From Eubacterium sp. (lineage in GTDB: Bacteria; Bacillota; Clostridia; Lachnospirales; Lachnospiraceae), in contig DNFT01000116.1 of NCBI GenBank assembly GCA_003486385.1, positions 1 through 12,225 of the forward strand: a stretch of 12,225 bases of DNA, given 5' to 3'. Position numbers and translations under genes: made by a program. Below, one piece after another: positions 1 to 6,244 of this stretch (position 1 is its first letter; each line of letters starts with the position of its first letter). A model generated the notes under the pieces. It worked only from the letters and a program-made list of their open reading frames with translations, searched no databases and was not told the origin of the DNA.

Positions 1-56
1 CCCACCGCTTAGTGTTCTACACATGTGAAGCGGGGGATTGCTTATTCTGCGTTCAA
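1..56 (-). repeat. Left copy of inverted structured repeat (cut by window edge)
   Basis: Read on the minus strand, bases 56 to 1 match bases 2328-2383 at 53 of 56 positions, so the two copies are inverted relative to each other. The copy runs off the left edge, so its full length is not visible. It holds the same inner stem as the right copy (AAGCGG against CCGCTT) and a small GTGT/ACAC stem. It ends 28 bases before the start of the next gene, so it may form part of that gene's leader. No coding role is seen. Confidence 0.8.
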
Positions 57-84
57 TCAAATATTGCATTTGAGGAGGAAACTT

Positions 85-642
85 ATGTCACAGAATGTAT
101 ATGTAAATCTTAAGAGCTTAAAGACGAGCGTAAGCGGCGGCAGGCAGACCGCGTTTGACAAGCTGAGCACCGCATTTGGAAAGTATTCAAAAACCGGGAA
201 CGACAATAATCAGGTGGATAAATCGACTAAATATGCCTCGAGAATGGATATGCTGCGAGTTGCGGTGCAGGACTACCTTGACCCGACGGCGGGGATGACG
301 GATGCGCAGAGGGAGAGATTCATAAAGAAGATATATGCCAAGATACAGAGTGGGAAGAAGCTCACACAGGATGAGCTGGCATACCTTAGAAGGTATGACC
401 CGGTCACATATATGAAGGTGGCGCGCATACAGGCACAGAGGGAGGCGCTTGAGGCACAGCTTAAATGCTGTAAATCCAAGGAGGAGGCGCAGGAGCTGTA
501 TACGGATGCGGTGTCGCGCATACCGGAGGATGATCCTGCCAGAGCGGAACTGCTGGCGGCTTATGATGATGCGTATGGGGAGTTCAAAAAATCGGATGAC
601 TATGGAAGCCTGCCGCAGAAGGATGAGGATAGGGACAAATAG
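85..642 (+). CDS. Small charged helical protein of unknown function
   Basis: This encodes 185 residues. The ATG at 85 is chosen because AGGAGG lies at 74-79; the longer frame from 25 would run through the repeat and the ribosome binding site. There is no signal peptide or membrane segment, so it should be cytoplasmic. The protein is rich in Lys, Glu, Asp, Arg, Gln and Ala. Residues 1-50 look flexible (Ser, Gly, Asn, Lys). Residues 75-160 look like successive helices, with a section around KKLTQDELAYLRRYDP and a possible coiled coil near ARIQAQREALEAQLK. A Cys-Cys pair (KCCK) sits near residue 129. The tail is acidic and polar. I do not recognise a named family; similar helical proteins of unknown role occur, as I recall, in Lachnospiraceae. 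It lies alone between the left repeat and a strong palindrome and has no clear partner. It seems intact. Confidence 0.75.
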   Translation: MSQNVYVNLKSLKTSVSGGRQTAFDKLSTAFGKYSKTGNDNNQVDKSTKYASRMDMLRVAVQDYLDPTAGMTDAQRERFIKKIYAKIQSGKKLTQDELAYLRRYDPVTYMKVARIQAQREALEAQLKCCKSKEEAQELYTDAVSRIPEDDPARAELLAAYDDAYGEFKKSDDYGSLPQKDEDRDK

Positions 643-644
643 GC

Positions 645-706
645 TGGGACAGGGGTCTGACACCGGTGTCCCAGCATTGGGACGCCGGTGTCAGACCCCT
701 GTCCCA
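645..706. repeat. Near-perfect 28-bp palindrome, REP-like, possible terminator
   Basis: Arms 645-672 and 679-706 pair over 28 bases with a single G-T pair (667 with 684) and a 6-base loop (AGCATT). The arm core is GGGACAGGGGTCTGACACC. It starts three bases after the stop of the upstream gene. There is no run of T on either strand, so it is not a standard intrinsic terminator, though so strong a hairpin would still hinder polymerase or protect the mRNA end. The GGGGTCTGACACC type of palindrome resembles dispersed REP sequences linked to IS200-like (RAYT) transposases; that link is recalled, not shown here. Confidence 0.85.
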
Positions 707-745
707 AAATGCGGGAAATAAATGGTAAAACTTTGCTTTTCTAAC

Positions 746-774
746 GTGACATTATGGATTTACTAGTGTATAAT
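746..774 (+). promoter_or_regulatory. Sigma-A type promoter for the ArsB/NhaD-type transporter gene
   Basis: A -35 box GTGACA (746-751) and a perfect -10 box TATAAT (769-774) are separated by 17 bases. Transcription would start near 781, giving a leader of about 33 bases before the ATG at 814. The leader has a GGAGGAAAG ribosome binding site and no room for a riboswitch. Confidence 0.75.
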
Positions 775-813
775 AGCTCGGTAGGACTTAAAGATTTAAC
801 GGAGGAAAGAGCT

Positions 814-2169
814 ATGATGATAGCAAAGATTCTGGCACTCACCATTTTTATAGTGATGTTTGTGCTCATTATCACGGATAAGATAGAGAAATGTCTTGTC
901 ACGCTGTGCTGCGGACTTGCTACGGCGGTTCTGGTATTTGGTCTGTCAATGCACAGTATGAGTGCCTTTACGGAGACACTTAATGTTAGAAACATATTTA
1001 CGCTCGGTTTCTGGTATGAGGCGGGAAGCTCGTCTGAGAGTACCGGCGGAGTTAACTGGGCGACAATCATATTCCTTGCGGGAATGATGATAATGGTGGA
1101 GGGAATGGCAAAGGCGGGATTCTTCCGCTGGCTCTGCATGACAATTGCAAAGCTTGTTAAATATAAGGTTATCCCAATCTTCCTCACATTCATGGTAATG
1201 TCATTCGTGCTTGCCATGTTTATCGACAGTATCACTGTTATTCTGTTCCTTGCGGCAGTTACCGTTGAGCTTGCACAGCTTCTTAAGTTTAACCCGGTTC
1301 CGATTATTCTGTCGGAGATATTCTGCGCGAACCTCGGAGGTTCAGCTACAATGTGCGGAGACCCACCTAATATTATTATAGGTACATCACTTGGATATTC
1401 ATTTGCAGATTTTGTAACCAACACAGGACTTATTGCGGTGATAGCACTTGCTGTTATAGTTGCCTATTTTTATCTGTGCTTTAGAAAAGAGCTTGGCAAG
1501 GCAGGTGGGGATGTGGATATATCGAAGATGCCTTCACCTAAGTCAGCAATTACCGATAAGAAGGCGTTTGCAATCAGCACAGTTATATTCCTTATCGCTG
1601 TCGTACTTCTCATCACTCATGCGCAGACAGGACTTACGGTTGCATTTATCGGAACTTTTATTGCGATTATTACGCTTCTTACATCGGGTAAGAATGTAAA
1701 GGCGATACTCAAGGGTGTTGACTATAAGACACTGCTCTTCTTTATCGGACTCTTTTTTGTCGTAGGAGGACTTGAGCAGACAGGTATTCTTGAAGTATTT
1801 GCGCAGTTCATCGGAAAGGTCAGCGGCGGAAATATAATGGTAATGATAGCAATTATCATCTGGGTATCAGCTATCGCGAGTGCGTTTATCGACAATATTC
1901 CGTTCGCAGCTACGATGATACCGGTTATAAAGACACTTTCCGCGACAACAGGTGCAGACCTTTCTGTTCTTTCATGGACACTTGCGATGGGAACAGATAT
2001 CGGTGGAAGTGCAACTCCTATCGGTGCTTCGGCTAACGTAGTCGGCACATCAATTGCCTCAAGAGAGGGCTACCCTGTAACATGGGGCAAGTACTGCAAG
2101 GTTGCTGTTCCTGCGACTGTTATTGTAATTCTTATCTCCATGGTCAGCATTTATGTGAGATACCTCTAG
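814..2169 (+). CDS. ArsB/NhaD-family ion transporter (permease)
   Basis: The protein has 451 residues. The start at 814 follows GGAGGAAAG (801-809); the frame is open from 754, but that stretch holds the promoter. It is an integral membrane protein of about ten to twelve helices, from the ion transporter superfamily that includes arsenite pump ArsB, Na+/H+ antiporter NhaD and SLC13-like carriers. It shows the two inverted-repeat halves of this fold. The first has FIDSITVILFLAAV (136-149) and GGSATMCGDPPNIIIG (175-190). The second has FIDNIPFAATMIPVI (358-372) and GTDIGGSATPIGASANVVG (393-411). A polar segment of about 25 residues (about 52-80, rich in Ser, Gly, Asn and Thr) before the GMMIMVEG helix looks longer than usual. 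Substrate is unknown: no arsenic genes (arsR, arsC, arsA) are adjacent, so arsenite export is not supported over Na+/H+ exchange or an organic anion. It has its own promoter and is the last gene before the folded intergenic block. Confidence 0.88.
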   Translation: MMIAKILALTIFIVMFVLIITDKIEKCLVTLCCGLATAVLVFGLSMHSMSAFTETLNVRNIFTLGFWYEAGSSSESTGGVNWATIIFLAGMMIMVEGMAKAGFFRWLCMTIAKLVKYKVIPIFLTFMVMSFVLAMFIDSITVILFLAAVTVELAQLLKFNPVPIILSEIFCANLGGSATMCGDPPNIIIGTSLGYSFADFVTNTGLIAVIALAVIVAYFYLCFRKELGKAGGDVDISKMPSPKSAITDKKAFAISTVIFLIAVVLLITHAQTGLTVAFIGTFIAIITLLTSGKNVKAILKGVDYKTLLFFIGLFFVVGGLEQTGILEVFAQFIGKVSGGNIMVMIAIIIWVSAIASAFIDNIPFAATMIPVIKTLSATTGADLSVLSWTLAMGTDIGGSATPIGASANVVGTSIASREGYPVTWGKYCKVAVPATVIVILISMVSIYVRYL

Positions 2170-2200
2170 TACACCGAAAAATATGTTTCTGATATATTGA

Positions 2201-2327
2201 CGCCGAAGGCCTGTTTCAGATGCAAGGCGGAGGAATGAGGCGTAGCGGTGGCTATGTTGCTTGACGACAACGCAGCAGATGAAAATCGGGCAATTAAGCC
2301 GCAACAACTGCCATGCATACTAATTAT
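2201..2327 (+). other. Folded non-coding block next to the right repeat
   Basis: This is the first part of the 510-base gap between the transporter and the kinase-like gene. It has no credible reading frame with a ribosome binding site, but is full of small stems: GCC-GAA-GGC at 2202-2210, CGTAGC-GGTG-GCTATG at 2241-2256, and GTTG/CAAC at 2256-2259 and 2268-2271. It is more GC-rich than the AT-rich DNA that follows and looks like part of a structured repeat or RNA. Orientation and limits are inferred from the stems only. Confidence 0.45.
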
Positions 2328-2406
2328 TTGAACGCAGAATAAGCAATCCCCCGCTTCAGGTGTGTAGAGCACTAAGCGGTGGGTAAGGGAGATGCGAACT
2401 GCGTTC
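2328..2406 (+). repeat. Right copy of the inverted structured repeat
   Basis: Bases 2328-2383 are the inverted partner of 1-56 (53 of 56 identical). The block closes on itself: GAACGCAG (2330-2337) pairs with CTGCGTTC (2399-2406). Inside, CCGCTT (2351-2356) pairs with AAGCGG (2374-2379), extended by CCC/GGG with one bulged T, and capped by GTGT-AGA-GCAC (2362-2372). One of the three differences from the left copy turns an A-T pair into a G-T pair in that cap, so pairing is kept. This suggests a folded RNA or a palindromic mobile repeat. Confidence 0.75.
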
Positions 2407-2419
2407 ACGAGCAAGCAGC

Positions 2420-2446
2420 TAAAGCGGATTGCGAATGTCCGCTTTA
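2420..2446 (+). terminator. Hairpin at the end of the folded block, possible terminator
   Basis: TAAAGCGGA (2420-2428) pairs with TCCGCTTTA (2438-2446) over nine bases around a 9-base loop. What follows is only moderately T-rich (ACTTGTTCCTTG), so this is a weak terminator at best. It may end transcripts from the transporter gene, or be the last stem of the repeat element. Confidence 0.45.
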
Positions 2447-2500
2447 CTTGTTCCTTGTATAAAAATTGTTAGAATATTTCAAATTATTTTAAGAAAACTA

Positions 2501-2530
2501 TTTACAAAATAAGGTATTTTAAGTTAAAAT
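2501..2530 (+). promoter_or_regulatory. Likely promoter of the cytidylate kinase-like gene
   Basis: TTTACA (2501-2506) and TAAAAT (2525-2530) are separated by 18 bases in an AT-rich stretch. Each box differs from consensus at one position. Transcription would start near 2537, leaving a leader of about 140 bases. The -10 box overlaps the left arm of the palindrome at 2527-2583, so a repressor or other factor bound there could control it. Confidence 0.55.
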
Positions 2531-2583
2531 ATAACTATTCAGAGGCAGCAGGTTTGCAGATGTGATTCTGGATAGTTATATTT
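2527..2583. repeat. Interrupted 14-bp palindrome over the promoter
   Basis: AAATATAACTATTC (2527-2540) pairs with GGATAGTTATATTT (2570-2583) over 14 bases with one G-T pair, around a 29-base loop. Because it begins inside the -10 box, the whole stem cannot form in the RNA made from that promoter. A pair of protein binding half-sites (ATAACTAT / ATAGTTAT) is therefore a fair alternative. The bases from 2584 to 2664 show nothing else I can name. Confidence 0.6.
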
Positions 2584-2679
2584 GTTTATTGCCTGTTTAA
2601 GACATAACATTTTACAGCAGCATGGAAATTTAACGTCTATTTGGAATCACAGCAATATGCCGGGTAGGAGGCGTTTTAT

Positions 2680-3279
2680 ATGGGTGAACAACTTATTATT
2701 GCAGTAAGCCGTGAATTTGGAAGCGGCGGTCATGCGGTGGCACAGCTTCTTTCTGAGAAGTACAATATTCCTCTATATGACAGCAATCTGTTGGAGGACA
2801 TTGCGGATCAGAAGAATCTTGATGCACAGGCTCTTGGAAAGTACGATGAGAAGTCAAAGGCTTCATTTTTTACAAGGTCCGTCAGGGGATTCAGTACCTC
2901 GCCGGAGGAGAATCTTGCATGGATGCAGTTCAAGTATCTCAAGGGAATGGCTGATGAGGGCAAGTCATTCGTCATTGTCGGAAGATGCGCGGAGGAGGTT
3001 CTCAAGGAAAATCCTAATCTTGTGACAATATTCGTACTTGGAAGTATGGAGAACAAGATTCACAGAATTATGGAGCGCTACCAGACCACAAGAGATAAGG
3101 CAGTCAAGCTGATTGAGCAGCAGGATAAGAAGAGAAAGACTTATCACAACCGCTATTGTCAGGGTAAGTGGGGTGACTCAAGAAATTATGATATCTGTAT
3201 CAACAGCAGGCTTGGTGTAGATAAGACGGCGGATATCCTCGCACATTTTATTGACGATGAGAGAGAGCAGAAGCACTGA
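2680..3279 (+). CDS. Cytidylate kinase-like P-loop protein
   Basis: The protein has 199 residues. The ATG at 2680 follows GTAGGAGG (2665-2672). It resembles the cytidylate kinase-like family (Cytidylate_kin2 type): an N-terminal strand and loop IIAVSREFGSGGHAVAQLL (6-24), then IPLYDSNLLEDIA (30-42), a central VIVGRCAEEVL (98-108), and a basic lid-like stretch QQDKKRKTYHNRYC (147-160) followed by YDICINSRLGVDKTADIL. The P-loop reads GSGGH where classical kinases have a GK[ST], which is normal for this family. A nucleoside monophosphate kinase-like reaction is therefore likely, but the substrate is not established. True CMP kinase (Cmk) is longer and has a standard GxxGxGK loop. No signal or membrane segment is seen, so it is cytoplasmic. 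It forms a single-gene unit with its own promoter and a strong terminator. Confidence 0.85.
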   Translation: MGEQLIIAVSREFGSGGHAVAQLLSEKYNIPLYDSNLLEDIADQKNLDAQALGKYDEKSKASFFTRSVRGFSTSPEENLAWMQFKYLKGMADEGKSFVIVGRCAEEVLKENPNLVTIFVLGSMENKIHRIMERYQTTRDKAVKLIEQQDKKRKTYHNRYCQGKWGDSRNYDICINSRLGVDKTADILAHFIDDEREQKH

Positions 3280-3295
3280 ATAATATAATATGAAC

Positions 3296-3344
3296 AAAAA
3301 AACCGATAGGGCACACATTTTATAGTGCTGCTTTATCGGTTTTT
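3296..3344. terminator. Bidirectional intrinsic terminator after the kinase-like gene
   Basis: The stem pairs 3298-3313 with 3329-3344 over 16 bases (two G-T pairs), core CCGATA/TATCGG, with a 15-base loop that can tighten further (CAC/GTG). It is followed on the + strand by TTTTT (3340-3344) and preceded by a run of seven A (3296-3302). It would thus work on either strand. It separates the kinase-like gene from ftsH. Confidence 0.9.
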
Positions 3345-3427
3345 ATTGCATATAAGATTTGCTGGAAAATTTTTATAATTGGGTTATAAATCCTTAATCT
3401 TCCTCTGTAGAATGTTAATATATCAGG

Positions 3428-3436
3428 TGGTATAAT
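3428..3436 (+). promoter_or_regulatory. Extended -10 promoter of ftsH
   Basis: TGGTATAAT (3428-3436) is a consensus extended -10 element. No good -35 box is seen at 16-18 bases upstream, as is common for extended -10 promoters. Transcription would start near 3443, leaving a leader of about 58 bases to the ATG at 3501. No CIRCE or CtsR-type operator is recognised here. Confidence 0.65.
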
Positions 3437-3500
3437 GTATTCAATAAGCAGTGCCGGAGGATGGCACTTAAGAATATACTTTACATCAGGAGGACAAGGT

Positions 3501-5477
3501 ATGAAGGAAATCAAATCACCTAAGAAGCCGTTGATATTCTACTACGGCATAGTTCTGTTGCTCATAGTTCTGTTTAATCTTATTATATCACCGATTCTTA
3601 TGGAGCGTCAGGTCATGCAGGTTGACTACGGCACATTTATGAAGATGATAGAGGAAAAGAATATCGGTGAGGTTGAAGTAGGCAATTCGGAGATCGTGTT
3701 CACCGACAAGGATAACACCGCAATCTACAAGACGGGAGCGATGGATGACCCTAATCTCACGGAGCGCCTGTACAACGCCGGGGCGACGTTTGCCAAGGAG
3801 ATTGAAAAGACAACGTCTCCGCTTGTAAGCTTTCTTGTGACAGGCATACTTCCGCTTGTTATTTTCATCGTGCTTGGTCAGTATATGTCTAGAAAGCTCA
3901 TGCAGCAGATGGGCGGAGGAAAGAATTCCATGGCTTTCGGCATGGGAAAGAGCAACGCCAAGATATATGTGCAGTCCACAGAGGGAATACATTTTTCGGA
4001 TGTTGCGGGAGAGGATGAGGCGAAGGAGAATCTTGCCGAGATAGTGGATTATCTTCACAATCCGTCAAAATACACGGATGTAGGTGCGTCAATGCCGAAG
4101 GGAATTCTGCTTGTAGGTCCTCCGGGAACAGGTAAGACAATGCTTGCCAAGGCAGTGGCAGGTGAGGCGAATGTTCCGTTCTTCTCAATATCCGGCTCTG
4201 AGTTCGTTGAGATGTTCGTAGGAATGGGAGCATCGAAGGTTCGTGACCTTTTCAGCCAGGCGAAGGAGAAGGCTCCTTGTATTGTATTCATAGATGAGAT
4301 TGATGCCATCGGTAAGAAGAGGGACGGTCAGCTCGGCGGAAATGATGAGCGTGAGCAGACCTTGAATCAGCTCCTTACGGAGATGGACGGATTTGAAGGA
4401 AATAACGGTGTTATCATTCTTGCAGCGACGAACCGCCCTGAGTCACTTGACCCGGCTCTTACCAGACCGGGACGTTTTGACAGACGTGTGCCTGTTGAGC
4501 TTCCTGACCTCGCGGGACGTGAGGCGATACTCAAGGTTCATGCGAGAAAGATTAAGCTCTCCGATGATGTTGACTTCCACACAATAGCGCGAATGGCTTC
4601 CGGTGCCTCAGGCGCAGAGCTTGCCAACATCATAAATGAAGCCGCGCTCAGAACCGTCAGGAACAACAGAACCATTGTCACACAGGCAGACCTTGAGGAG
4701 AGCATTGAGGTCGTTATCGCAGGCTATCAGAAGAAGAATGCTGTTCTCTCTGATGAGGAAAAGAAGATAGTTGCATACCACGAGATAGGTCATGCTCTTG
4801 TCGCTGCACTTCAGACTAACTCGGCTCCGGTTCAGAAGATTACCATTATACCGCGTACCTCGGGCGCGCTCGGCTACACAATGCAGGTGGAGCAGGGTGA
4901 TAAATACCTTATGAACAAGAAGGAGATTGAGAACAAGATTGCGACCTTCACAGGTGGACGTGCCGCTGAGGAGGTTGTCTTTAACGAGATTACCACAGGG
5001 GCATCCAATGATATAGAGCAGGCGACGAAGCTTGCGCGTGCCATGATAACCAGATATGGAATGAGTGAAGAGTTCGATATGGTTGCGATGGAGACTGTCA
5101 CGAACCAGTATCTCGGAGGCGACACATCGCTCAGCTGCTCGGCGGACACACAGAAGGAGATTGATAAGAAGGTTGTAGAGCTTGTAAAGCGTCAGCATGA
5201 GAAGGCTAAGAAGCTCCTTATGGACAACAGGGCTAAGCTTGATGAGCTTGCCATGTACCTGTATGAGAAGGAGACAATTACCGGCGAGGAGTTTATGAAG
5301 ATTCTCAATAATCAGAAAAATGCCGACAATTCTGCGCAGGCAGAAGCCTCAGGGGACGCAGATAATAAAGAAGGAGAAAGTGCTTCTGAATCGGACACAG
5401 TGAATAAAGAACAGAAAAAAGAACAGAAAAAAGAACAGCAGACTGCTTCTGTGAGAGAGGTGGGTGAGCAAGTATGA
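3501..5477 (+). CDS. ftsH: ATP-dependent zinc metalloprotease FtsH
   Basis: The protein has 658 residues. It is a membrane-anchored AAA+ protease that unfolds and degrades membrane and regulatory proteins as a hexamer. The ATG at 3501 is chosen because AGGAGG lies at 3488-3493; the frame is open from 3435, but that begins inside the promoter. Domains in order: helix 12-30; a short outside domain (31-106); helix 107-126; Gly/Met-rich linker; AAA+ domain with Walker A GPPGTGKT (206-213), Walker B IVFIDEID (261-268) and the second region of homology ending RPGRFDR (322-328). The peptidase domain follows, with zinc motif HEIGH (427-431) and the likely third ligand Asp504 in TTGASNDIEQ. The usual motif is often HEAGH; Ile at the third place still fits HExxH. 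The tail from about 604 is low-complexity, acidic then Lys/Glu/Gln-rich. It is the first gene of a pair, overlapping the next by four bases. Confidence 0.97.
   Translation: MKEIKSPKKPLIFYYGIVLLLIVLFNLIISPILMERQVMQVDYGTFMKMIEEKNIGEVEVGNSEIVFTDKDNTAIYKTGAMDDPNLTERLYNAGATFAKEIEKTTSPLVSFLVTGILPLVIFIVLGQYMSRKLMQQMGGGKNSMAFGMGKSNAKIYVQSTEGIHFSDVAGEDEAKENLAEIVDYLHNPSKYTDVGASMPKGILLVGPPGTGKTMLAKAVAGEANVPFFSISGSEFVEMFVGMGASKVRDLFSQAKEKAPCIVFIDEIDAIGKKRDGQLGGNDEREQTLNQLLTEMDGFEGNNGVIILAATNRPESLDPALTRPGRFDRRVPVELPDLAGREAILKVHARKIKLSDDVDFHTIARMASGASGAELANIINEAALRTVRNNRTIVTQADLEESIEVVIAGYQKKNAVLSDEEKKIVAYHEIGHALVAALQTNSAPVQKITIIPRTSGALGYTMQVEQGDKYLMNKKEIENKIATFTGGRAAEEVVFNEITTGASNDIEQATKLARAMITRYGMSEEFDMVAMETVTNQYLGGDTSLSCSADTQKEIDKKVVELVKRQHEKAKKLLMDNRAKLDELAMYLYEKETITGEEFMKILNNQKNADNSAQAEASGDADNKEGESASESDTVNKEQKKEQKKEQQTASVREVGEQV
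5409..5438 (+). repeat. 12-bp tandem repeat in the ftsH tail
   Basis: GAACAGAAAAAA occurs at 5409-5420 and 5421-5432, followed by a half unit GAACAG (5433-5438). It encodes Lys-Glu-Gln-Lys type repeats in the disordered C-terminus. The runs of six A make the tract prone to slippage, so the tail length may vary between strains without harm to the protease domains. Confidence 0.85.
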
Positions 5478-6022
5478 AAGAGTATTCACGCTGCAAATGG
5501 CTAGAGCTGATAGAGGGCATACTGCTCATCATACTCGGCATAGTTACACTTGTCTGCCCCACAGGAGTGTTCTGGGGCTTCTCAATCATATACGGTATCA
5601 TGGCGATAGTGACGGGCGTTGCCGACATAATTTTCTATGTCAAGATGGAAAAATACACGGGCTTTGGACCTGTGCTCGCACTCGTATCCGGGGTAATGAG
5701 TGTACTTGCCGGAGCAATGCTTCTCATGTATCCGAATGCGGGTCAGCTCATAATCGTTATGCTCATACCGATATGGTTCATCGCACACAGCATATCGAGA
5801 CTTTCACATCTTCCACTCGTAAGAATCGGCGCGGGAAGAGTGTATTACATTTTCTCGCTTGTGCTCAACATTATCGGAATTGTCCTGGGAGTACTCATGA
5901 TATTCTCGCCGTCGATAGCACTGTTCTCGGCATCGGTGCTCATAGGGGCTTATCTCATTCTGCTTGGAGTGGACTGCGTTATCATGGCGGGGAGCTTTAG
6001 GAAGAATAATAACTGGATGTAA
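5474..6022 (+). CDS. DUF308/HdeD-like six-helix membrane protein
   Basis: The protein has 182 residues, mostly hydrophobic. Six membrane helices can be seen at about 10-29, 33-55, 65-86, 90-109, 123-144 and 149-171, arranged as three similar helical pairs. Each pair has Gly-rich patterns such as EGILLIILGIVTLVCPT and LNIIGIVLGVLMIFSP, typical of the DUF308 (HdeD) family. HdeD in enteric bacteria is tied to acid stress, but the molecular function of the family is unknown. The short tail (FRKNNNWM) is polar. The ATG overlaps the ftsH stop as ATGA (5474-5477). GAGAGG and GTGGG just upstream (5455-5464) could act as ribosome binding site, but translational coupling to ftsH seems likely. Being co-produced with FtsH, it could be a partner, regulator or substrate of that protease; this is inference. 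Confidence 0.85.
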   Translation: MKEYSRCKWLELIEGILLIILGIVTLVCPTGVFWGFSIIYGIMAIVTGVADIIFYVKMEKYTGFGPVLALVSGVMSVLAGAMLLMYPNAGQLIIVMLIPIWFIAHSISRLSHLPLVRIGAGRVYYIFSLVLNIIGIVLGVLMIFSPSIALFSASVLIGAYLILLGVDCVIMAGSFRKNNNWM

Positions 6023-6074
6023 TAATAAGTCCATCAATAGATATAGTGCGTGGCTGTTTACAGACAAAGCGGTG

Positions 6075-6095
6075 TATTTATTTGATGAATAAATA
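6075..6095. other. Small AT-rich hairpin after the ftsH operon
   Basis: TATTTATT (6075-6082) pairs with AATAAATA (6088-6095) over eight bases around a 5-base loop. It is AT-only and has no T-run after it, so it would be a weak terminator. No better terminator for the ftsH operon is visible before the palindrome at 6105. Confidence 0.4.
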
Positions 6096-6104
6096 GTCCC
6101 GGAC

Positions 6105-6182
6105 GTTCAACGTATAATGGTATGGCATTCTGCTGAAACTGTCGTTAAATCGCAGGATTGTCATACCATTATTGTGTTGAAC
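6105..6182. repeat. Long interrupted palindrome upstream of the orphan gene
   Basis: Three nested stems form one hairpin of about 78 bases. GTTCAAC (6105-6111) pairs with GTTGAAC (6176-6182). ATAATGGTATGGCA (6114-6127) pairs with TGTCATACCATTAT (6159-6172) with one G-T pair. ATTCTGC (6127-6133) can pair with GCAGGAT (6152-6158). It has no T-run and its right end touches the -35 region of the next promoter. It could be an operator, a small MITE-like repeat or an mRNA 3' stabiliser of the ftsH operon; the sequence does not decide. Confidence 0.75.
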
Positions 6183-6193
6183 TGGGAATTATA

Positions 6194-6202
6194 TGATATA
6201 AT
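6194..6202 (+). promoter_or_regulatory. Extended -10 promoter of the orphan gene
   Basis: TGATATAAT (6194-6202) is a consensus extended -10 element. The -35 region falls in the right arm of the palindrome and has no good match. The start near 6209 would give a leader of about 36 bases before the GTG at 6245. This promoter may also serve the two-component genes, which follow with a 33-base gap. Confidence 0.65.
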
Positions 6203-6244
6203 GAGCACAAGAGAGTCAATATGTATACACTAAGGAGGACTGGG

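Noticed and set aside
741..1424. A minus-strand open frame of 227 codons opposite the transporter gene
   Set aside because: It is the antisense shadow of a well-supported membrane protein; its start lacks a convincing ribosome binding site and the product resembles no family.
814..2169. Arsenite resistance operon
   Set aside because: The transporter belongs to the broad ArsB/NhaD superfamily, but no arsR, arsC, arsA or arsenic-type operator is present.
2059..2414. Two minus-strand open frames across the folded block
   Set aside because: They cross the transporter end and the structured repeat, have no ribosome binding site and look like chance reading of a repeat.
5409..5477. Programmed frameshift at the AAAAAAG tracts joining FtsH to the DUF308 protein
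   Set aside because: The zero frame reads AAA AAA GAA, not the A AAA AAG phase, and the -1 frame meets a TGA at 5465-5467 before the downstream start.
5464..6000. A second + strand frame of 178 codons overlapping the DUF308 gene
   Set aside because: The product is rich in His, Arg, Cys and Ser and lacks any fold signal, while the frame from 5474 encodes a clean six-helix protein.
6105..6182. An invertible (phase-variable) promoter between inverted repeats
   Set aside because: The unique spacer is only about 30 bases, no invertase gene is near, and the promoter at 6194-6202 lies outside the repeats.
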